In this document: in pieces, positions 30,419 to 41,661 of the stretch
How positions within the stretch are numbered: position 1 is the stretch's first letter
Layout of the letters: each line of letters starts with the position of its first letter
Assembly (NCBI RefSeq): GCF_902167145.1
Contig: NC_050099.1
Span: forward strand, 12,662,434 to 12,726,433
Direction: 5' to 3'
DNA: 64,000 bases
From: Zea mays
Taxonomy: Eukaryota; Streptophyta; Magnoliopsida; Poales; Poaceae
The notes under the pieces: generated by a model
Told to the model about the DNA's origin: nothing
Seen by the model: only the letters and a program-made list of their open reading frames with translations
The model's database searches: none
Translations under genes and position numbers: made by a program

Positions 30419-31247
30419 TAGGGATGGCAGCGGGTCGGGTTGTGTTCGGGTCTGATAATACCCGACCCGATATCATACCCGACCCTTATACAAATATCCA
30501 TACCCACCAAGTCAATCGGGTAAAAAAATGGACCCATACCCATACCCACCGGGTATCCGTCGGGTATCGGGTATCCGATGGATATGGTACTGTAAAATAT
30601 AAATCTTCATGCAAATTGATGAGCGGTGGATACGGTCGCCGGTCGCAGCCGCGCAGGCGTAGCTCGACCTCTCGGGGCTCGGGGCTCGTCGCAGGCCGCA
30701 GGCGTAGCTCGCGCGGGGCTCCTCGTCGCAGGTCGCAGCCGCGCAGGCCACAGGCGTAGCACGCGCGGGGATGTGGCCTGGCCGGCGGCCGCCGCCTGGG
30801 AGTGGCTGCTGGGCGGGGATGTGGCCTGGCCGCCGCCGGGGACTGGCTGCTGGGCGGGGGCGCAGGGATGTGGCGACTGGCGTGGGGCGTTGCTGCGCTG
30901 GGGTCCTGCCTCCTGGGTCTGGCAGCTGGGATGAGCGCCTGGGTGGCCGGGATGGGAGCTCGGGAAGGGAAGGCCGGAAGGGAGTTAGGGAATTTAGGGT
31001 TAGCTTAGCCGGTTGCTGATTTAGCCTTTGGGCAGTTGGGCTTCTTTTCTTTGCTTCATGGGCCACAAATCACAATTCGGGTATCCAGTGGATATCCATG
31101 GGTAAAACATATTATTCGTATCCTACCCGACGTATTTCGGGTACCCGACCCGATAGTATCCACGGGTAAGATTTCAAACCCGTATCCATGTCCACCGGGT
31201 ACGAAACCCGTGGGTATCCATACCCACGGGTCCAATTGCCATCCCTA
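30419..31247. mobile_element. Non-autonomous hAT element with GC-rich core
   Basis: 829 bp with ends TAGGGATGGCA in inverted orientation, flanked by CTTGTGTC (30411-30418 and 31248-31255). Both arms carry 'gggtatccatacccac' style subterminal repeats. The core at about 30620-31035 is strongly GC-rich with repeats ('cgcaggcgtagctcg', 'ggatgtggcctggccg'). It differs from the arms and may be captured gene sequence. There is no transposase. Confidence 0.85.
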
Positions 31248-31255
31248 CTTGTGTC

Positions 31256-32031
31256 TCTATTGTTTTTTATAGTGGTCCCCTACTCAGCATTATCGTCGAC
31301 TGAATAGGGGTTATAGATTCGATGTAAGTGCACAGCCTCCACGACCCGCCTTGCCCGTGCCACGCGGCGTCTAGCCACAGTCAACCATCCGTTCGCCGGT
31401 CCTCTCGCACGTCGCATGCATAGGGCTTGACTAGATACCTTCACGCCCATGACCGCGTCTTCCTTGGATGCATGCGTCTCCTGTTCGATCGAAGCCCACT
31501 GCACACCTTTCACGCAGCCCATCAGGGACCTTTCGGATGGCTCACGGGACATAACTAGGTCGTGGTGACCTAGGAATATCTATCCCCACAAGCTCCCGAA
31601 GCTCAAGCCAATTTCTAAATATAATTGGCTCGAGACTCTTTGAAGTGAATCCTGATTCTGATGACTGCTTTCTGTCGAGTTTGCTAGTTGCTTCCCTTGA
31701 GGGCGGTTTTCTCCGGTGTTTTATTCAGGTGCACCCAATGGGTGTAGTCCCTGAGCTTAGAGCCGACTTGGGTAGAAATCAGCTCAAAGGTCCCAGATAA
31801 TCTTTCTTCAATGGATTGTCGTGCTTGCTTTTTCTTGGATCGGTTGAAGATTGGACCAATTGAAATATGCTTTCCTGTGACTTGCCCGACTGAATCTCGT
31901 TGTGGCCTGGCCGACTGAATCTCATTGTGGCTTGGCCGACTGGATTTCACTATGGCTTGGCCGACTGGATTTCATTTGTAGTAAGGACCTTTTGCTAAAA
32001 AGAAATTTCATCCAATATAACACAATGTATC
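31256..32031. mobile_element. Retrotransposon-derived host sequence, LTR or internal region
   Basis: No gene. 'cccaatgggtgtagtccc' near 31735 and 'cacccaatgagtgtgatg' beyond the next element near 51733 resemble conserved non-coding sequence of RIRE2-like gypsy elements. This segment is continuous with 51703 onwards once the 32032-51697 element is removed. It ends in TSD GTATC. Confidence 0.5.
31881..31980. repeat. Four 25-bp tandem repeats
   Basis: Units start at 31881, 31906, 31931 and 31956, with consensus cttggccgactgaatctcatTGTGG-like sequence and several substitutions between copies. Confidence 0.85.
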
Positions 32032-33996
32032 TGTCGGGTACCGTAATTAGGGGTACCTCCAACACTCCTAAACACGGCTGGTAACCACTCTCAGCACAAA
32101 CCGCAAAGACTGATGGGTACGGTTTATGTCAAGGCTTCGTCTACCCAAGGGACGCGATCTCGCCTCGTCCGAGCCCAGCCTCGGGTGGGAACTGTAGTCC
32201 TGGACGAAGTTACGTCTCGCCCGAGGGCCTCTTTAGGCAGTGAGCGCACCCTCGGCACGCCCGAGGCCCAGCCCGGGCAGGCTTCGTCGAGAAGCAACCT
32301 TAGCCAGATCGCCTCTCCAACCGACTGTATCGCAGGCGCATTCAATGCGAGGATCGCCTGACACCTTATTCTGACACGCGCGCCTCAGTCGGCAAGGTCG
32401 AAGTGACCGCAGTCACTTCGCCCTTTCACTAACCGATCTGACAGGAAAAGAGCACCCCTCACCCCGCTCCGACTGCTGTGCCAGCCACCCGGGCAAGGCT
32501 GACAATAGCAAGTTCAACCTCGGGCGCAACAGGAAGCTCTGCCTCGCCCGACCTTAGGCCTCGGCCTCGGGAGGAGGTCTCCGCCTCGCCCGACCCCAAG
32601 ACTCGGCCTCAGCCTCGGCCTCGGGAGGAATCGTGTCCTCGCCCAACCCCAACCCCAGCCTCGGCCTCAGGAGAAGTCTCTGCCTCGCCCGACCTTGGGC
32701 TCGGACCGACCGTGCCACAAGGGATACATCATTACCTTCCCCTAGCTAGCTCAGGCTACGAGGGAACAAGACCGACGTCCCATCTAGCTCGTCCCGGTAA
32801 CAGGTAATGATAGCTCCCCGCGTGCGTCCATGACGACGGTGGCTCTCAGCCCCCTACGGAAGCAAGGAGACGTCAGCAGGATCCCAGCAGCACCGACAGC
32901 TGTGCTTCTACATGGCTCAGGCACTTCTCCGACGGCCATGTTATCGCCTACGCAGGGCTCAAGCACTTCTCCGACAGCCACGTTGGCATGTACATAGGGC
33001 TCAGGCACTTCCCTGCCAGACACGTTAGCGCCTAGCTACACCCCCATTGTACATCTGGACCCTCTCCTTGCAACTATAAAAGAGAGGTCCAGGGCCTTCA
33101 TGCGAGAGGTCGCGCGGAGGGACGAGCAAAACGAACAGGCTCACTCTCTCTCGCGCGCGCGAACGCTTGTAACCCCTACTGCAAGCACCCCCCTGGTGCG
33201 AGATAACACGAGCCGCGTTCCCCCCTTGTGTTCCGTCTCGCGCCAACTAGGGCTGGACAAAATACTCGCGGCTCGTCGGCTCGCTCGGTTCGTGGCCAGC
33301 TCGGCTCGGCTCGGATCGGCTCGTTTGAATTTTTTCACGAGCTGAGCTGGCATCCTAGCTCGGTTCGTTAACGAGCCAGCTCGGTTTGTTAATGAGCCAG
33401 CTCGCGAGCTAAACGAGCTATCACATTTCAGCAAAATAAATCTATATACATATCATATATGTAACAATTGATGAATATGTTATATGTATGTGTGGTGTCT
33501 ATAACCTATAAGTTAAACTAATGATTGATGAATTATGTCTATGTATGAAATTGGTCTATGCGAATATAAGTGTGGGTTAAACTGCTGAACATGTGTATGA
33601 ATAGTGAATTGATGAGTGATGAGTTGTGTTAATTTGGTGTTATATTGATGCGGTCTATGAAACTATGAGTATAATTACTATTTTCCGTTGTTAAATTAGT
33701 TTGAAATTAACTAGAAACTGATTATTATACACATATTATTTTTTTCTGCTCTGGCTCGCGAGCTAAACGAGCCAGCTCGAGCTCGTAAACGAGCCGAGCC
33801 GAGCTGACTCTGTGGCTCGCTACCTTAACGAGCCGAGCCGAGCCAGCTCGTTGGCTTAACGAGCCAGCTCGAGCTCGAACGAGCCGAGCCGAGCTGGCTC
33901 GATATCCAGCCCTAGCGCCAACCCATCTGGACAGGGGCACGCAGCGACAAATTTACTCGTCGGTCCAGGGACCCCCCCGGGTCCGAAACACCGACA
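32032..33996 (+). repeat. 5' LTR, interrupted by a hAT element
   Basis: About 1290 bp of LTR once 33248-33914 and its duplication are removed. It is rich in CTCGGCC/GCCCGAG. The TATA box TATAAAAG is at 33075-33082. Confidence 0.9.
33248..33914. mobile_element. 667-bp hAT-type MITE inside the 5' LTR
   Basis: Ends TAGGGCTGGA in inverted orientation, with TSD GCGCCAAC (33240-33247 and 33915-33922). The paired 3' LTR has a single GCGCCAAC and no insertion (near 51617), which proves the borders and shows that it inserted after retrotransposition. The arms are dense in GAGCCAGCTCG/AACGAGC palindromes and the centre (33425-33745) is AT-rich and non-coding. Confidence 0.93.
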
Positions 33997-33998
33997 GT

Positions 33999-34016
33999 TG
34001 GCGCGCCAGGTAGGGG
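33999..34016 (+). other. Primer binding site TGGCGCGCCAGGTAGGGG
   Basis: Two bases after the LTR end. This site type is common in grass Tat elements. I do not assign the tRNA. Confidence 0.7.
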
Positions 34017-34056
34017 CCTACTGCGTGTTAACGAGCAACTTCCCGTTGAGTTCCAG

Positions 34057-36394
34057 ATGGGGAGCCTTCAGCAACCTCTTCAGCCCGGGACGCTGCTCCA
34101 CTTCGGGAGTCTCGAGTTCATGTCCCTCGACGGCGGCTACGACATGGCGCTCCTCCCCCCGCAGTGCGACAGCAACAACGACGGCCGTCAGCTCACCCGG
34201 CGGTGGCGAACTCGACGACGTCTTCCCTCCGTGGCCGAAGAGCAGCATCCGGGTTTGCCTCGTCACCCTCCTCGCCGCCGGAGGAGGAGACGAGGCAACC
34301 GTGGCCAGGCAGGAGGCGACACCTCGTCGGCTGTCGAGCGAGTCGACGACGCCGGCACCCCAGCAGGGGACATGTCGGGCGTTGTCCTCGCACCTGAGAC
34401 AACGACGGATGTCGTTTCTTCGCAACGTGCCAACCCCAAGCGGATAGATGACGCCAGCACACTCGCGAAGGGCTTGCTGGGCATTAGCCTCGTACCTGAG
34501 ATAACGGTGCAGTCCGTCCCCGACGCGACTTCGTCACCGTCCATCGATCAAGAGTGCCATGCGAGACTTCATGACCGCATGTGATTACTGCCTCTCCGAT
34601 TGCTCTAACGATGGCCACAGCCTTGACGACGAAGGTTGTGGCGCAAGTCACGAATGTTTCCACGTCGATCTAGGGGATTGCGACGAAAGCAACCACCTTG
34701 GTATGCCGGAGGATGACGATCCCCCTGTGCCTGCCTCTCGCGTTGACATCCCGCGGGAGCTAGCTGTGGTCCCAGTCCCTGCGGGGGGTCAAGACACACA
34801 GCTCGAGCAAATCCACGAGATGCAGGCCAAGCTCGATGAGGAAGCAAGGCAACTTGTACAGCTCCGGCAAAACATCGAGCAGGAGTGGGCAGGCCGAGCA
34901 CTCGCCGGAGAAGCACGTCATCGGGCTCGGGACGTCCAATGCCGTGTCATTGACGATGCCAGGGCAAGGCTACCCCCGGCCTCCAGCGGGGTCGGCCAGA
35001 ATCTAGCTGCAGCGGCAATGCTACTCCGAGCAATGCCGGAGCCGTCCACCACCGAGGGGCGGCGTATCCAGGGCGAACTCAAGAATCTCCTGTAGGATGC
35101 CGCAGTCCGACGGGCCAAAAGCTCTGCCTCCCGAAGGCAAGGGTGCCCCCCGGAGCACCGGGCAACAACTTCCCGACTCATGCGGGAGGCCTCGGTCCAC
35201 ACCAGGCACACGCGGGACGGGACGTCTGTAGCCCCGGGTCACCTCGGCAACGAGCAACACCATCGCGACCGTCGAGCCCGCCTCGACAAGAGGGTGCGCC
35301 GAGGCTACCACCCCAGGCGCGGAGGACGCTACGACAGTGAGGAGGATCGGAGTCCCTCGCCCGAACCACCAGGTCTGCAAGCTTTCAGTCAGGCCATACG
35401 ACGGGCGCCGTTCCCGGCTCGGTTCTGGGCCCCGACTACCATCACCAAGTACTCGGGGGAGACAAGACCGGAGCTGTGGCTTGCGGACTACCGGCTGGCA
35501 TGCCAGCTGGGAGGGACGGACGACAACAACCTCATCATCCGCAACCTCCCCCTGTTCCTCTCCGACGCTGCCCGGGCCTGGCTGGAGCATCTGCCTCCTA
35601 CGTAGATCTCCAACTGGGACGACCTGGTCAAGGCCTTCGCTGGAAACTTCCAAGGTACGTACGTACGCCCTAGGAACTCCTGGGATCTCCGAAGCTGCCG
35701 CCAGCAGCCAGGGGAGTCCCTGCGAGAATACATCCAACGGTTTTCAAAGCAGCGCACCGAGCTGCCCAACATCACCGACTCGGATGTCATCGGGGCGTTC
35801 CTCGCCGGCACCACGCGCCGCGACCTGGTGAGCAAACTGGGGCGCAAGACACCCACCAAGGCGAGCGATTTGATGGACATCGCCACCATGTTCGCCTCTG
35901 GTCAGGAGGCGGTCGAAGCCATCTTCCGGAAGGACAAGCAGCCTCAGGGACGGCAGCAGGAAGACGTCCCCGAGGCGTCCGCCCAGCGTGGCACGAAGAA
36001 GAAGGCCAAGAAGAAGGCGCAAGCAAAGCGCGACGCCGCTGACGCGGATCTCGTTGCTGCTGTCGAGCACAGGAACCCCCGGAAGCCTCCCGGAGGGGCC
36101 AACCTGTTCGATAAGATGTTCAAGGAGTCGTGCCCCTATCACCAGGGTCCCGTCAAGCACACCCTTGAAGAATGCGTCATGCTTCGTCGCTACTTCCATA
36201 AGGCTGGGCCCTTGGCGGAAGATGGCAAAGGCCAAGACAACAACAAGAAAGGGGGCGACAAGGAAGAGGAGTTCCTCGAGGTTCACGGCTGCTTCATGAT
36301 CTACGGTGGGCAAGTGGCAAACGCCTCGGCTCGGCACCGCAAGCAGGAGCGCCAGGAGGTCTGCTCGGTAAAGGTGGCGGCACAGTCTACCTAG
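34057..36394 (+). pseudogene. gag: Tat gag, disrupted
   Basis: It starts with MGSLQQPLQPGTLLHFGSLE in one frame. It moves to a second frame near 34550 and runs in that frame to 36394 through in-frame TAG stops at 35093-35095 and 35603-35605. The conserved gag domain is clear at about 35390-35910 (FWAPTTITKYSGETRPELWL, ADYRLACQLGGTDDN, NWDDLVKAFAGNFQGTYVRP, GESLREYIQRFSKQ, DVIGAFLAGTTRRDLVSKLG). A coiled coil (QIHEMQAKLDEEARQLVQLR) precedes it at about 34805-34880. A frameshift near 36390 separates it from the protease. It cannot produce a full protein. Confidence 0.85.
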
Positions 36395-37080
36395 ACTGGT
36401 CCGACAAGCCCATCACCTTCGACCAAGGCGACCACCCCGACTGCGTGCCGAGCCCAGGAAGGTACCCGCTCGTTGTCGATCCTGTCATTGGCAACGCTAG
36501 GCTCACCAAGGTCCTCATGGACGGAGGCAGCAGCGTCAACATCATCTACGCCGAGACCCTCGGGCTCTTGGAGATCGATCTGTCCACGATCCGGGCCGGT
36601 GTGGTACCCTTTCACGGGATCGTCCCCGGAAAGCGCGTCCACCCCCTTGGGCAACTCGATTTGCCCGTCTGCTTCGGGACTCCCTCCAAGTTCCGCAGGG
36701 AAACCCTCACGTTTGAGGTGGTCGGGTTCCGAGGGACCTACCACGCGGTGCTGGGGAGACCGTGCTACGCCAAGTTCATGGTCGTCCCCAACTACACGTA
36801 CCTCAAGCTCAAGATGCCAGGCCCCAACGGGGTCATCACCGTCGGATCCACGTACCGACACGCGTACGAATGCGACGTGGAGTGTGTGGAGTACGCTGAG
36901 GCCCTCGCCGAGTCTGAGGCCCTCGTCGCCGACCTAGAGTGCCTCTCCAAGGAGGTGTCTGACGCAAAGCGCCACGCCGGCAACTTCGAACTGGCTGAGG
37001 CGGTTAAGTCCATCGCCCTCGACCCTAGCAACAACGCCTGCAAGCAAGTCCGGATCGGCTCCGAGCTTGATCCCAAATAG
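36395..37080 (+). pseudogene. Aspartic protease region, ends in premature stop
   Basis: Protease of the gypsy polyprotein. The active-site segment is KVLMDGGSSVNIIYAETLGL, with DGGSS replacing the usual DTGSS/DSGSS; DGGSS is common in plant Tat elements. The HAVLGRPCYAKFMVVPNYTY motif follows. The open frame runs 36445-37080 and ends at TAG 37078-37080. RT continues in the same frame, so this stop is a single nonsense mutation. Confidence 0.82.
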
Positions 37081-38163
37081 GAAGCAGTGCTCGTCGACTT
37101 TCTCCACGCAAACGCCGAAACCTTTGCGTGGAGTCCCTCAGACATGCCCGGCATACCGAGGGATGTCGCCGAGCACTCATTGGACATCCGAGTCGGTGCC
37201 CGACCCGTGAAGCAGCATCTGCACCGTTTCGACGAAGAAAAACGCAGGGCCATAGGCGAGGAGATCCACAAGCTGATGGCTGTAGGGTTCATCAAAGAGG
37301 TATTCCATCCCGAATGGTTAGCTAATCCTGTGCTTGTGAAAAAGAAAGGTGGGAAGTGGAGGATGTGCGTAGACTACACTAGTCTAAACAAAGCATGTCC
37401 GAAGGTTCCCTACCATTTGCCTCGCATCAATCAAATTGTGGACTCCACTGCTGGGTGCGAAACCCTGTCATTCCTCGACGCCTATTCAGGTTATCACCAA
37501 ATCAAGATGAAAGAGTCCGACCAGCTCACGACTTCTTTCATCACACCTTTTGGCATGTACTGTTATACTACTATGCCATTTGGCTTGAGGAATGCAGGTG
37601 CAACATACCAAAGGTGCATGAACCACGTGTTCGGGGAGCACATCAGCCGAACGGTCGAGGCTTACGTTGATGACATTATTGTCAAGACGAGGAAAGCCTC
37701 CGACCTCCTCTCTGACCTTGAAACGACGTTCAAGTGTCTGAGAGCGAAGGGCGTGAAGCTCAATCCTGAGAAGTGTGTCTTCGGAGTCCCCCGAGGCATG
37801 CTCCTAGGGTTCATCGTCTCCGAGCGAGGCATCGAGGCCAACCCAGAGAAAATCGCGGCCGTCACCAACATGGGGCCTATCAAAGATTTAAAAGGAGTAC
37901 AAATGGTCATGGGATGCCTTGCGGCTCTGAGCCGCTTCATCTCGCGCCTCGGCGAAAAAGGCCTACCCTTGTACCGCCTCTTAAGGAAGGCCGAGCGCTT
38001 CACTTGGACCCCCGAGGCCGAGGAAGCCCTCGGAAACTTAAAGGCACTCCTTACAAATGCGCCCATCTTGGTGCCCCCCCCCCCCGCTGCGGGAGAAGCC
38101 CTCTTGATCTACGTAGCCGCAACCACTCAGGTGGTCAGCGCCGCGATCGTAGTCGAGAGATGA
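37081..38163 (+). pseudogene. Reverse transcriptase of Tat element
   Basis: The frame reads through all RT blocks: FIKEVFHPEWLANPVLVKKK, WRMCVDYTSLNKACP, SFLDAYSGYHQIKM, FGMYCYTTMPFGLRNAGATY and the catalytic YVDDIIVKT near 37662, then LNPEKCVFGVPRGMLLGFIV. The block alone is intact for 358 codons but is bounded by stops at 37078 and 38161, so it is not part of a functional polyprotein. A C10-type run near 38080 is low complexity. Confidence 0.88.
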
Positions 38164-39332
38164 GAAGAAGGGCATGCACTGCTCGTCCAGAGGCCGGTTT
38201 ACTTCATCAGTGAGGTGTTATCCGAGACCAAGATCCGCTACCCACAAATCTAGAAGCTGTTGTACGCAGTAATTCTGACACGACAAAAATTGCGACACTA
38301 CTTCGAGTCTCATCCGGTGACTGTGGTGTCATCCTTCCCCCTGGGGGAGATCATCCAGTGCCGAGAGGCCTCGGGTAGGATAGCAAAGTGGGCGGTGGAA
38401 CTCATGGGCGAGACACTCTCATTCGTCCCTCGGAAGGCCATAAAATCCCAAGCCTTGGCGGATTTCTTGGCTGAATGGGTCGACACCCAATTGCCAACAG
38501 CTCCGATCCAACCCGAACTTTGGACCATGTACTTCAATGGGTCGCTGATGAAAACAGGAGCAGGTGCAGGCCTACTCTTCATCTCACCCCTCAGGAAACA
38601 TGTGCGCTACGTGCTGCGCCTCCATTTTCCGGCATCAAACAACGTGGTCGAGTATGAGGCTTTGGTTAACGGGCTGCATATCGTCGTCAAGCTAGGGGTT
38701 CGGCGCCTCGACGCTTGTGGTGACTCGCAGCTTGTCATCGACCAAGTCATGAAGAACTCCCACTGCCGCGACCCGAAGATGGAGGCCTACTGCGACGAAG
38801 TTCGGCGCCTGGAAGACAAGTTCTACGGGCTGGAGCTCAACCACATCGCTTGACGGTACAATGAGACTGCGGACGAGCTGGCTAAAATAGCCTCAGGGAG
38901 GACGACGGTTCCCCCGAACGTCTTCTCCAGGGACATATATCAACCATCTGTCAAACTCGATGACACGCCCGAGCCCAACGAGACCTCGGCCCAGCCTGAG
39001 GTACCCTCGGCCCAGCCTGAGGTACCCTCGGCCCAGCCCGAGGCGCCCTCGGCCACCGAGGGTGAGGCCTTGCACATCGAGGGGGAGAGGAATGGGGTCA
39101 CGCCAAACACAAACTGGTAGACCCCGTACCTGCAATATCTCCTCCGAGGAGAGCTACCCCTCGACAAGGCCGAAGCTCGGCGACTGGCTCGGCGTGCCAA
39201 GTCGTTCGTTTTACTGGGTGATGAAAAAGAGCTCTACCACCGCAGCCCCTCGGGCATTCTCCAACGATGCATATCCGTCGCCGAAGGACAAGAGTTGTTG
39301 CAGGAGATACACTCGGGGGCTTGCGGTCACCA
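38164..39332 (+). pseudogene. RNase H and linker to integrase, with several stops
   Basis: In the RT frame: PVYFISEVLSETKIRYPQ, a stop near 38252, then LLYAVILTRQKLRHYFESHP and the RNase H core (MYFNGSLMKTGAGAGLLFIS, where the first catalytic Asp of the usual FDGS is Asn; NNVVEYEALVNGL; GDSQLVIDQV). Stops follow at 38851-38853 and 39118-39120. Between them are Pro-Glu-Ala repeats (SAQPEVP at 38988-39053). The integrase zinc-finger start (LLQEIHSGACGHH) is cut at 39332 by the nested element. Confidence 0.85.
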
Positions 39333-39807
39333 TGTTGGAGCGAAGGCAAAGACGCCACCCTTCGCTCGAGGCCTTCGCTGCAGCCGCTGGTCCGCCGGAG
39401 GCAAAGCGGGCAGGGACACCCTTCGCAGGACTCGGCGCTTTGACGAAGGCCTGCGGCGACGACCTCACACGGCGCGGCCTCGTTCAGCCCCAAGGCCCAC
39501 GTGTGATCCGGCCCATTGTAACGGGCCCCGCGTGGCCGCCTCTGTATTACGGGCCTGACTTGTAAAGGCAAACTTGTAATTACAGCTTGTAACCCTGCTT
39601 TATGGGAATATTCCGGGGATAAACTAGGCGTCTGAGGGCACATGCGTCCTTAACACAAGACGCTGGGCACTCAGACACCTATAAATACCCCCGCACAGTG
39701 CCCGTGAGAGGCTAGATCAACAGAGCTATTGCCCCCGTGCACGTAACCCTGTTGTCGCCATTGTTCACCCCCGTTGGCCCACTTGCAGCAGAGAGCAAGT
39801 TCCAACA
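39333..39807 (+). repeat. 5' LTR of integrase-only Tat element
   Basis: 475 bp with TATA box TATAAATA at 39680-39687. It differs from the 3' LTR at 'tattAcgggcc' and 'attcCggggat' equivalents only, by eye. Confidence 0.92.
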
Positions 39808-39809
39808 TT

Positions 39810-39827
39810 TGGCGCCCACCGTGGGGC
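39810..39827 (+). other. Primer binding site, tRNA-Lys type
   Basis: TGGCGCCCACCGTGGGGC, two bases after the LTR, followed by 'tcgaaccc'. The match extends into the T-arm sequence expected of a plant tRNA-Lys. Confidence 0.78.
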
Positions 39828-39872
39828 TCGAACCCACGACCACAAAGACTATGCAGCATGTAGAAAACGACT

Positions 39873-41429
39873 ATGAACTCATGCCGCAAACGACAATGGT
39901 GGACCAAGATAGTCGCCGGTCAGGTCGAAAAAGACTATGCAGCAAAAGACCCCGCGCTCATGCAATACCTCGCGGCTATCCGAAGTCTCGAGAGGCAGTT
40001 CAAGGGATTCACCCTACAGCATGTGGACAGGGCCAAGAATGAGGAGGCCGATGCATTAGCCAAGGCCGCCGCCAGGGGCGAGCCCCTGCCCTCCGACGTA
40101 TTCTTTCACACCATCGGCACGCCAGCCGTCCGGAGCCCCGAAGGGCTCCAAATAACAAATGATAGCGAGGGCCACCGTATAGTCCACCTAATCATGACCG
40201 AAGACTGGCGGGCCCCAATAACCCTGTTTCTACAGGGATACTATCACCCAACCGACGTCAGTGAGGCGAAGCGCCTCGAGCATCGGAGCCGGGACTTCGC
40301 GCTAATCGAGGGCCAATTATACAAGAAGGGGGTCAGTCAGCCAATGCTTAAATGCGTCACCGAAACCGAAGGCATCCAAATCTTGCGCGAGGTCCACAGT
40401 GGAACTTGCGGCTCGCACGCGGGGCCAAGGGCCCTGGCTGCTAAGGTGATCCGACAAGGGTTTTACTGGCCTGCAATGATCTGCGCCGCAAATCGAGTCG
40501 CAAGGTCCTGCGAAGCCTGCCAGAAGTTCTCTCCTCGGTCAGGCAACCCCTCGCAACACACAAAGCTGGTCGCCCATACATGGCCTCTTCAGCGCTGGGG
40601 CCTGGACATCGTCGGGCCCTTGCCCACCGCTCAGGGGAACCTCAAGTTCGCCTTCGTAGCCGTCGAATACTTCACCAAGTGGATTGAAGCGAGGGCTGTG
40701 TCCACAATCACATCAAAGACTGCCCAAAAATTCTTTTGGCAGAACATTGTTTGCCGCTTCGGAGTACCGTCCGAGCTAACAGTTGACAACGGCAAGCAGT
40801 TTGACAATCAAGATTTCAAGGATTTCTGTTTTTCCATTGGCACCAAGCTTGCCTTCGCTTCAGTCTATCATCCGCAGTCCAACGGAGTCGTGGAGCGTGC
40901 CAATGGGAAAATCTTCACAGCCATCAAGAAGATGCTCCTCGACGAGAAAAAGGGCAGATGGACCGACTTGCTACCGGAGGCAGTCTGGGCGCTGAACACA
41001 ACCGAGTGCAGGGCGACCGGGTTCACTCCTTTCCGCCCTCTATACGGATCAGAGGCAATGACCCCGCAAGAAATAAAACACGGGTCTCCGCGCACAGCTC
41101 CGTCAGCCACCCCTGACGTGGATGAGCCAACCTCCAAAGATCTCATTGACGGAGACCGGGTCTTCGCCCTGCAGGCCTTAAACAAATACCAAGCCCAGAC
41201 CAAAGCATGGCGCGACCGCGCAGTCATCCCAAAGGAGTTCAGCGCGGGGGACCTCGTACTCATCCGAACAGCTCGGACGGAGTCCAAGGGCAAGCTGGAG
41301 CCCAAGTGGGAGGGCCCCTTCATAGTCAAGACAAAAGCTTCCCCCAGCGCTTACAGGCTCGCAACGCCAGATGGCGAGGACCTGGAGCACTCCTGGAACA
41401 TTGACAACCTTCGTAAATTTTTTGTTTAA
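39873..41429 (+). CDS. Integrase with RNase H tail, intact frame
   Basis: 518 residues. The first ~12 residues are novel sequence at a deletion junction. Then comes the RNase H tail (QVEKDYAAKDPALMQYLAAI, FTLQHVDRAKNEEADALAKA) with the last catalytic Asp. The integrase is complete: HHCC finger (EVHSGTCGSH...SCEACQ, about 170-215), core with D (QRWGLDIVGP), D (LTVDNGKQF) and E (HPQSNGVVERAN), and the C-terminal domain with GPFIVKTKASPSAYRLATPD and a final WNIDNLRKFFV. There is no stop or frameshift. Integrase would insert cDNA into the genome. Keeping an intact integrase frame while losing gag and RT is unusual, and a preceding start (ATG 39873) lies only 63 nt from the primer site. Confidence 0.85.
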   Translation: MNSCRKRQWWTKIVAGQVEKDYAAKDPALMQYLAAIRSLERQFKGFTLQHVDRAKNEEADALAKAAARGEPLPSDVFFHTIGTPAVRSPEGLQITNDSEGHRIVHLIMTEDWRAPITLFLQGYYHPTDVSEAKRLEHRSRDFALIEGQLYKKGVSQPMLKCVTETEGIQILREVHSGTCGSHAGPRALAAKVIRQGFYWPAMICAANRVARSCEACQKFSPRSGNPSQHTKLVAHTWPLQRWGLDIVGPLPTAQGNLKFAFVAVEYFTKWIEARAVSTITSKTAQKFFWQNIVCRFGVPSELTVDNGKQFDNQDFKDFCFSIGTKLAFASVYHPQSNGVVERANGKIFTAIKKMLLDEKKGRWTDLLPEAVWALNTTECRATGFTPFRPLYGSEAMTPQEIKHGSPRTAPSATPDVDEPTSKDLIDGDRVFALQALNKYQAQTKAWRDRAVIPKEFSAGDLVLIRTARTESKGKLEPKWEGPFIVKTKASPSAYRLATPDGEDLEHSWNIDNLRKFFV

Positions 41430-41661
41430 TTCCTAGGGCTGAGTTCGCCCTTGTAATTCACCGCAAACAATCTTGTACCGGCCCGCACTCTTTTCCTCCC
41501 GGGGGGTGAGGTTTTTAACGAGGCGGAGCCATGTAATATATGTGAGAAAAATCCCCCGCAAAAGCATGTGTCGAAAAAAGACCGCGACAACGGTCTTCGG
41601 CATTCGACCAATTCGAAGTCACCGCGAGGCTAAGCGCTAGCCACCCTCGCGTGCGACCAAT
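41430..41661. other. Downstream of integrase, no gene
   Basis: 3' flank of the integrase frame leading into the 79-bp array. Nothing else is supported. Confidence 0.5.

Noticed and set aside
30512..31066. 184-codon Pro/Arg-rich minus-strand frame in the small hAT element
   Set aside because: GC-rich repeat translation without recognisable domain; recorded as possible captured sequence only.
32113..32361. Frames in the CCCGAGG-rich LTRs (also 28393-29343, 50507-51582)
   Set aside because: Located wholly in LTRs and present in every LTR copy in either strand; not genes.
39098..39643. 181-codon minus-strand frame across the 39333 LTR border (copied at 46387-46929)
   Set aside because: It crosses the insertion boundary at one copy and lies mainly in the LTR; an artefact of GC-rich sequence.
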